Part shown: positions 58,750 to 64,000 of the stretch, piece by piece
Layout: every line of letters begins with the position of its first letter
Position numbering within the stretch: position 1 is the stretch's first letter
Notes under the pieces: model-generated
Told to the model about the DNA's origin: nothing
Database searches by the model: none
Seen by the model: only the letters and a program-made list of their open reading frames with translations
Program-made: the position numbers and the translations under genes
Assembly: GCA_014905825.1 (NCBI GenBank)
Contig: JACGCN010000011.1
Coordinates: 558,001 to 622,000, forward strand
DNA: 64,000 bases
Source: Lyophyllum atratum
Taxonomy: Eukaryota; Basidiomycota; Agaricomycetes; Agaricales; Lyophyllaceae
Direction: 5' to 3'

Positions 58750-59731
58750 TAATCGCGACTTCTTTCATGTATCTCGTGCGTTGCTTCTACCTATGTAAAG
58801 ATTAATATACCTAATGAATGAATAGGTCCTTTGTAATCCTGTCGTGAATGGTTTAGTTGAGCGCTGAAGTCTGAGTTGGAATCAGAGCTTCTCGAACAGT
58901 CTAGTCGTTTGACTCACGTGCGGGTTCGATAATTTTCACTCAGACTGTGTTGCTGTCATTCACTGAAGCTTCTTCCTTCTCTCTGACTCCAACTCCCTGC
59001 CATGATACCTTGTATCTCATCGCTGTTAGCCCTGTTGGTGTGTCTGCTGTTTGCTCCACAGCACTTAGCTTCCGTGTACGTCCCACGCCGTCCCAAGCAC
59101 CATGATATCCGCTCTGATACCCACAACCAGAATTGGGCCTTTCACAGTGTCCCCAGCACCGTCCTTCTCGATCACAGACCATCGGCCGTTGTTCAATGTG
59201 AGTGCCCTATATTAGAGGTTGTTCGCTTCGCTAACTCCCCCTGGTCCTCAGGTATCTGAAGCGCCTTGCTTCATGTTGCCTTGCTGTATATACAGTTATT
59301 CGGGTGGATCCTGCCAGGATTGCCCGACCCTCCTTGGGTACCATTCAGGTCACTCATGTGCCTGCGAGCTCTCGGCTCACCTCACCCATATTGGGTACCC
59401 TTCTGCGGACTTGATGCCTGGTGCAGTCCCGGGTTCGACCACGATTTTGCCTGCCCGTTATGTTTTCTTTCTTTCAGAATCAGCTAGCTCCACAGGTACG
59501 CATGTAGATCATGCTCAATTACAGCTACGCATCCCTTGGGTTATATGTGGCCTATTTCGTGGACTATGTGCCGTCTGGCGGTTTCTGTTCGGTTGTTTGC
59601 AACTGCTATTCCGTGGTGACTTGGCGCTTATAATTTCATCGTATTACCGCTCCTGTCTGAACTTGTGCATCTATGCGTATTGTATTCCGCGAAAGGACAT
59701 ACGTACAGCCTGTTTTATTATCCAGTGGTAC
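58750..59731 (+). other. possible 5' exons of the Helitron gene
   Basis: At 58999 a frame starts MIPCISSLLALLVCLLFAP, a hydrophobic signal-like sequence, continues to VLLDHRPSAVVQ and ends at a GTGAGT donor (about 59198). After an acceptor near 59252 comes YLKRLASCCLAVYTVIRV. From about 59400 the frame of the Helitron protein is already open. Whether these are exons of the Helitron gene or a separate small secreted-type gene is unclear. Confidence 0.3.
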
Positions 59732-62700
59732 ATGCGTCGTGCCTCTGTCACTAGGCATGATTTTTTTGCTGGTGTTTGGAGGCGGTTACCCGTGCGAGAT
59801 GCCCGCCGTTTCCGTAAGCGTCGATCCATACGCTCATCAGGTCCTATGCTTCGTATGACTTATGCTCGAATATATCTACCTTGGCTCCTGTTGATGAATG
59901 AGTGTCTTGGTATCTACCTGACGTTATGTCCGAATTCACATAGCCTTGCTCATCTTCCACGCCGCAAATCCCCTGTAATGCCTTTACCCGCATTCAACTG
60001 CGTTACCCCCCTCGGCGGAGGTAAAAAAGCCAGCTCCTTCGCCTACAAAGATCTGGAGATGCATGTGGTCAGTGAGTTTGACCGACCAGGAGATCGCTAC
60101 ACATTTGCGTATGTAGATCATGTCGACAGTGTTGGCCTTCTAAGGTACCCGATTACCAAAGGGTTTGTACACACCACTATGCCTGTCCATGAGCTCGTCC
60201 TTCATTTACCCATCACCGGTATCAAAACATTAGCTCGACTTCATCAAGTGAACATTGGTTCTGCGCGATATCTCAACGACCTGCAATCCCTCTTTACCGG
60301 ACATGACTGTCTAGCGTGCACCCTTAGATTCAGTGTTTTCTTGGCATCCCCTTCTCGTGCGGAAAAGGATATGTTGTTGAAGAGAGGTTTACGGGCATCT
60401 AAACGTGATGCGGGTGTTCGTACTATTGAAATCGATAAAACACCTTTCCCTCCTTTGCCTCTGGATCCTGAACTCACTCGAAAGGTTGTTGAGGATTTCT
60501 GTGCTGCATCGGCTCCTAATGTCCTGGAGGAGGCTGGCTGTGCAGTATGTGGAAGATTGACACCCGTTGTTCGATTAAGCCCGCTGAGAAAAATAAAGCG
60601 ACTGCTCCATATATTGGACGTGCCCGGTGTTACTAGGATAGAACGAAAAATTGCAGCGCATAAGATAAGAAGTTACAAAGGGCCTGTGTTAGATTATTCT
60701 TGCAATCGCGTCTGTGATGACTGTAGAGGATGTATAAGAAAGGGCGATGTGCCTAAATTTGCGCTGGCGAATGGCCTTTGGATTGGTGAAGTACCCGACG
60801 TACTGTCCTCTTTAAACTTCATGGAAAAGCTGTTGGTGGCACGGGTTCGTCATAATTGCAATTTTATTCGTGTGGCCTCCTCAGGTCGTCGAAAGATGAT
60901 TGCTCATCTGGTGGCGTTTGAGTCGCCGACGCCCAAGGTGTATGACATGCTTCCTCCTCCCGTCGAAGACTTGGACGATGTGCTTGCCATTTTATTTACT
61001 GGTCCTTGTAAGCCAACTGAAGAGGAGTTCAGGCGCTCACCTGTCCTTGTGAGAAGACATGCAATACGCGCCGCGTTGGAGTGGCTTATTCTTAACCACC
61101 CCGATTATGCCGACGTCAAAATTTCTGCTAAAAATTTGGCACAGTATCCTGAAACTTCCCCTGTTGTATCTGTGGTTTTTCGTGAGAGTAGCACTAACAA
61201 GATTGCTGAAGCTACAAGTATACACGATAAAGGTGAGGAGGACGGTGTTGAGTCCGGTGACTGCCCATTCGTAGTGCATGGATTGACAGGTGAGCAGATG
61301 GGTGCCAGCACTGTTGAAGCACTCAAAGGCATGGCACTGGAGCATTGGAACTCAGGAGGTAGGGCCCTACGGGTGGGTCAAAACCAAAAGATGGAATCTA
61401 TATATAACAATCCTGAACTGTATCCGCAAATGTTCCCATGGCTGTTTCCCTATGGCGTAGGTGGGATTGGCTCGACTGACCTATCCGATGACCAACACAA
61501 AAAACACTTACTTATGTACCATGATAAGCGCTTCCAGACGGACATTTCGTTCCCATTTGCTGCGTTCAGCCACCGCCAGATCAAGGCGGCCACAACGGGT
61601 GTTTATCTCGCAGTGGAGTCCAAAAACTTCCACGACATTACGGACCGCCTCCTATCTGTGAATCAAGATGTACTTGGTGACATAGGAAAAAGGATGGCCC
61701 GAGGCGAAGTGGTAAAGCCTGTGACTGATGATGAAAAGGCGTGCTTTCAGGTTATCAGAGACCTGGACCATGTAGGCGGAAATGTCAATGGGTCGGTCTC
61801 CAGCAAAAAATACATGAGAAACGAGATTTGGTCCCTAGTCGCCAATCAAGGAGCGCCATCATGGTACATTACGCTATCGCCTTCCGACATGTCCCACCCG
61901 ATCTGTTTGTACTTTGCAGACGAGAAGGAATCTTTTGAACCGTTGATCAGGGGGTATGACGAGCGCTTCCGGCTCATTGCTCAGAATCCTGTTGCGGCCG
62001 CTCGTTTCTTTGATTTCATGGTGAAGCAGTTCATCAAGCACGTCTTGGGTTTTGGTACTGACCATGACGGAATATACGGTGATACTTCAGCATATTACGG
62101 GACGGTAGAGCAACAAGGACGTCTTACTTTGCATCTCCACCTTCTCCTGTGGATCAGGAATGGTTTGACGCCTGAGGAAGCACGTAAGGCTATCATGGAT
62201 CCCAGCTCACCTTTTCAGCAGCAACTTGTTCAATACTTAGAGGCCGCTCACCAAGGCGAATTCACTACTGGGACGATGGAGGATGTTGAGGCGGCGATCA
62301 GCTTGGCGGCAGAAGACCCAAGCTATCAAAATCCGACTCTGACCCTACCCGAGGCACCCCCTGATATGTGCGAGACTTCATGTAGATCCTGTGAGCGCTG
62401 TGCGTGTTTGGATTCTTGGTGGTGTCGCTTCAGGTTCACTGTAGACGACATATTGTTCCGGTCCAACGTCCACAGTTGCAGATCTACTATCAATCGTGAC
62501 GGTTCTCAGAGTAAGAGCAAACAGTACGCCGGTTGCTTAGATAACAAGTGGGGTACTTGCCGTGGTCGGTTTCCACGCCCACTCTTCACAGAGACTGAAG
62601 TAGATCCGGCAACTGGCTCTTTGCATATCAAGAAGTTAGAGGCATGGATGAATACGGTATCAGCTACTGTTACCTACCTCTTCCGTTGTAACACCGACGT

Positions 62701-64000
62701 CACCAGCCTGCGGTCAGGAACTGCAATCAAGGGTGTAATGTACTACGTAACCAAATATGTCACAAAGACCTCGTTGAAGACTTGCGTTATATTCGAGACC
62801 GTTCGATCGATTTTTCAGAAAAATACAGAGGTATTGGGTGGCTCCGCTCCGCGTCAGGAGAAAGCAAGAACACTTATGACCAAAATTGTGAATTCACTCA
62901 CGACTAAGCTGGAGTTGGGCTCTCCGTTGATATGCCTATACCTTCTTGGTAACCCTGACCATTACAAGAGTCATAAGTTTCAGCATTTCTATTGGCAAAG
63001 CTTTGTTAACGAAGTTTTGGCAGCGTGGCCGGACCAGGAATACAAGCACACTAGTCTCCCTGAGCGGGTTGTACTAGTACATCGTAACGGGCGGGTCGTG
63101 GGGCTCTCACCAGTTTATGATTACATATTTCGTGCTCCTGAGCTCGAGCCCATGTGTCTGTACGACTGGGTATCCAGGTGTACACGAGTTAAAGGCCATA
63201 CTGAGAACCATGCTACTAATACTGATGGCCTTCAGGAAGCCGAGGACTATCAACTGGAACATGAGACCTCCTATCTTGCAGGTGGTGGTTCAGGCGCTAA
63301 AATTACTCGTACCGGCAGCACTATGCATAGGTTCCAGGCTGGACATCATCCATTGGCTACGACCCACAGCACCCTGTGTTTAGACGTCAAGAATGCTAGG
63401 GTACCCAATTTCACGGGTAAACCTTTGCCGCGCTCAGATAGAGGGGATCGGGAATATTACTGTGCAACGATGCTTACCTTCTTCAAGCCCTGGAGGACAG
63501 GTTTGGATCTAAGAACTAGTCAAAGCACCTGGGAAGACGCTTTCGCTGCGGAGCAGTTCACATCTCGACACCGGACTTTTATGAAAAACTTTAACATCCA
63601 GTACGAGTGCATAGATGCCCAAGACGATTTTCATGCACAAATGAAGAAGGGTAATACTCAACTGCCGAGCTGGATAGATGCCGAAAAGTCTTACCTAGCT
63701 GATTTTGAACAAGATGAGCACGTTCGCGATTTTACGTTTGACGAAGCTGCTGCTGATCAAGATCCGGGAGTTGATTCTTTTCTGACGGAGATTGGGAAGT
63801 CTCGTCGGTCAAGGAATACCGCCATGCAAGAAATGAGCGCCATCATGAGGAGTCTTGGTTGGCATACCGCGGAACCGACGCTGCTCCCAACAGATACTGA
63901 CTTGAAACCAGAGTCGCCATCTATCCATCAGCCTGGGAGTCAGTGGAAAGCGACTGTGATGAATGAAAGGGCTGTTATCCTCGACAAGCGGTTGAATGGT
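58999..64000 (+). mobile_element. Helitron (left part)
   Basis: Defined by the Rep/helicase frame. The 5' TC end was not located and the 3' CTRR end with its hairpin lies outside the window, so the left border given is only the first possible exon. The accessory genes and arrays to the left could be inside the same element or unrelated. Confidence 0.5.
59732..64000 (+). CDS. Helitron Rep/helicase protein, N-terminal part (runs off the window)
   Basis: This is a rolling-circle transposase of a fungal Helitron. The frame is open from about 59400 to the window end; Met codons at 59732 and 59978 are the likeliest starts. A zinc-type and DUF6570-like region comes first: GCAVCGRLTPVVRLSP, YSCNRVCDDCRGCIRKGD, FALANGLWIGEVPDVLSSL. 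The Helitron_like_N domain follows: FPWLFPYGVGGIG, FAAFSHRQIK, SWYITLSPSDMSHPI. The HUH motif is HLHLLLW (about 62132) and the two-tyrosine motif is YYVTKYVTK (62741-62767). The usual PNF.GKPLPR and REYYCATMLTFFKPWR precede the helicase. No stop or frameshift is seen over about 4.2 kb. The PIF1-type helicase domain would lie beyond the window. Confidence 0.85.
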   Translation, partial: MRRASVTRHDFFAGVWRRLPVRDARRFRKRRSIRSSGPMLRMTYARIYLPWLLLMNECLGIYLTLCPNSHSLAHLPRRKSPVMPLPAFNCVTPLGGGKKASSFAYKDLEMHVVSEFDRPGDRYTFAYVDHVDSVGLLRYPITKGFVHTTMPVHELVLHLPITGIKTLARLHQVNIGSARYLNDLQSLFTGHDCLACTLRFSVFLASPSRAEKDMLLKRGLRASKRDAGVRTIEIDKTPFPPLPLDPELTRKVVEDFCAASAPNVLEEAGCAVCGRLTPVVRLSPLRKIKRLLHILDVPGVTRIERKIAAHKIRSYKGPVLDYSCNRVCDDCRGCIRKGDVPKFALANGLWIGEVPDVLSSLNFMEKLLVARVRHNCNFIRVASSGRRKMIAHLVAFESPTPKVYDMLPPPVEDLDDVLAILFTGPCKPTEEEFRRSPVLVRRHAIRAALEWLILNHPDYADVKISAKNLAQYPETSPVVSVVFRESSTNKIAEATSIHDKGEEDGVESGDCPFVVHGLTGEQMGASTVEALKGMALEHWNSGGRALRVGQNQKMESIYNNPELYPQMFPWLFPYGVGGIGSTDLSDDQHKKHLLMYHDKRFQTDISFPFAAFSHRQIKAATTGVYLAVESKNFHDITDRLLSVNQDVLGDIGKRMARGEVVKPVTDDEKACFQVIRDLDHVGGNVNGSVSSKKYMRNEIWSLVANQGAPSWYITLSPSDMSHPICLYFADEKESFEPLIRGYDERFRLIAQNPVAAARFFDFMVKQFIKHVLGFGTDHDGIYGDTSAYYGTVEQQGRLTLHLHLLLWIRNGLTPEEARKAIMDPSSPFQQQLVQYLEAAHQGEFTTGTMEDVEAAISLAAEDPSYQNPTLTLPEAPPDMCETSCRSCERCACLDSWWCRFRFTVDDILFRSNVHSCRSTINRDGSQSKSKQYAGCLDNKWGTCRGRFPRPLFTETEVDPATGSLHIKKLEAWMNTVSATVTYLFRCNTDVTSLRSGTAIKGVMYYVTKYVTKTSLKTCVIFETVRSIFQKNTEVLGGSAPRQEKARTLMTKIVNSLTTKLELGSPLICLYLLGNPDHYKSHKFQHFYWQSFVNEVLAAWPDQEYKHTSLPERVVLVHRNGRVVGLSPVYDYIFRAPELEPMCLYDWVSRCTRVKGHTENHATNTDGLQEAEDYQLEHETSYLAGGGSGAKITRTGSTMHRFQAGHHPLATTHSTLCLDVKNARVPNFTGKPLPRSDRGDREYYCATMLTFFKPWRTGLDLRTSQSTWEDAFAAEQFTSRHRTFMKNFNIQYECIDAQDDFHAQMKKGNTQLPSWIDAEKSYLADFEQDEHVRDFTFDEAAADQDPGVDSFLTEIGKSRRSRNTAMQEMSAIMRSLGWHTAEPTLLPTDTDLKPESPSIHQPGSQWKATVMNERAVILDKRLNG

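Overview
The window reads as nuclear DNA of a mushroom-forming basidiomycete (Agaricomycetes). The genes are broken by many 45-65 nt introns with GT..AG ends and CTGAC/CTAAC-like branch sites. The gene content fits that group: a short heme-thiolate peroxidase (UPO), a Clp1-like sexual-development protein, a long TPR-array protein, an F-box/leucine-rich protein and a DUF6570-type Helitron. I cannot name the genus. Gene models come from reading splice sites and protein motifs by eye, so exon edges are approximate unless a position is stated.

Left part (1-37 kb), mostly conserved single genes: a small HABP4/Stm1-like protein (1630-2224, +); phenol 2-monooxygenase (3957-6543, -), divergent from an OCRL/INPP5B-like inositol-polyphosphate 5-phosphatase (7760-12031, +); a multi-TM protein (about 12800-14017, +, model incomplete); a CYP40-type cyclophilin (14168-15673, -); a UPO-type peroxygenase (16632-17644, +); a DPF-motif protein and a probably mitochondrial unknown (17762-20299, -); a gamma-butyrobetaine-type dioxygenase (20926-22242, +). 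Then come a run of minus-strand genes, MaoC-type peroxisomal enoyl-CoA hydratase 2, TRP4 and SPT5 (22344-29660), an F-box/LRR gene (29841-31571, +), a DJ-1/PfpI protein (31746-32681, -) and clp1-like (36223-37164, +). Between DJ-1 and clp1, and again between clp1 and the TPR gene, lie gene-poor stretches of 2-3.5 kb.

Right part (39-64 kb) is accessory. A TPR-array gene (39237-41737) loses its frame where its C-terminal region should continue. It is followed by a tRNA-like gene with an odd anticodon arm. Beyond that lies a block of uncharacterised, very intron-dense genes in alternating orientation (42.7-54 kb). One of these, at 45227-48307, has 17 consecutive introns all in phase 2. One, at 52283-53988, carries a PHD-like zinc finger. 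Next are three different tandem arrays back to back (54.5-56.0 kb); the central one has a 136-bp unit containing four stem-loops that share a C(A/T)AACT loop. A segment flanked by imperfect inverted repeats follows (56.45-57.47 kb), then a TET/JBP-like 2-oxoglutarate dioxygenase (57480-58749), then a Helitron Rep/helicase reading frame that runs off the end of the window.

The most interesting unit is this accessory block: an undescribed gene set, a candidate base-modifying dioxygenase, a structured satellite and a rolling-circle transposon side by side. Whether they form one mobile element cannot be decided from this window alone.
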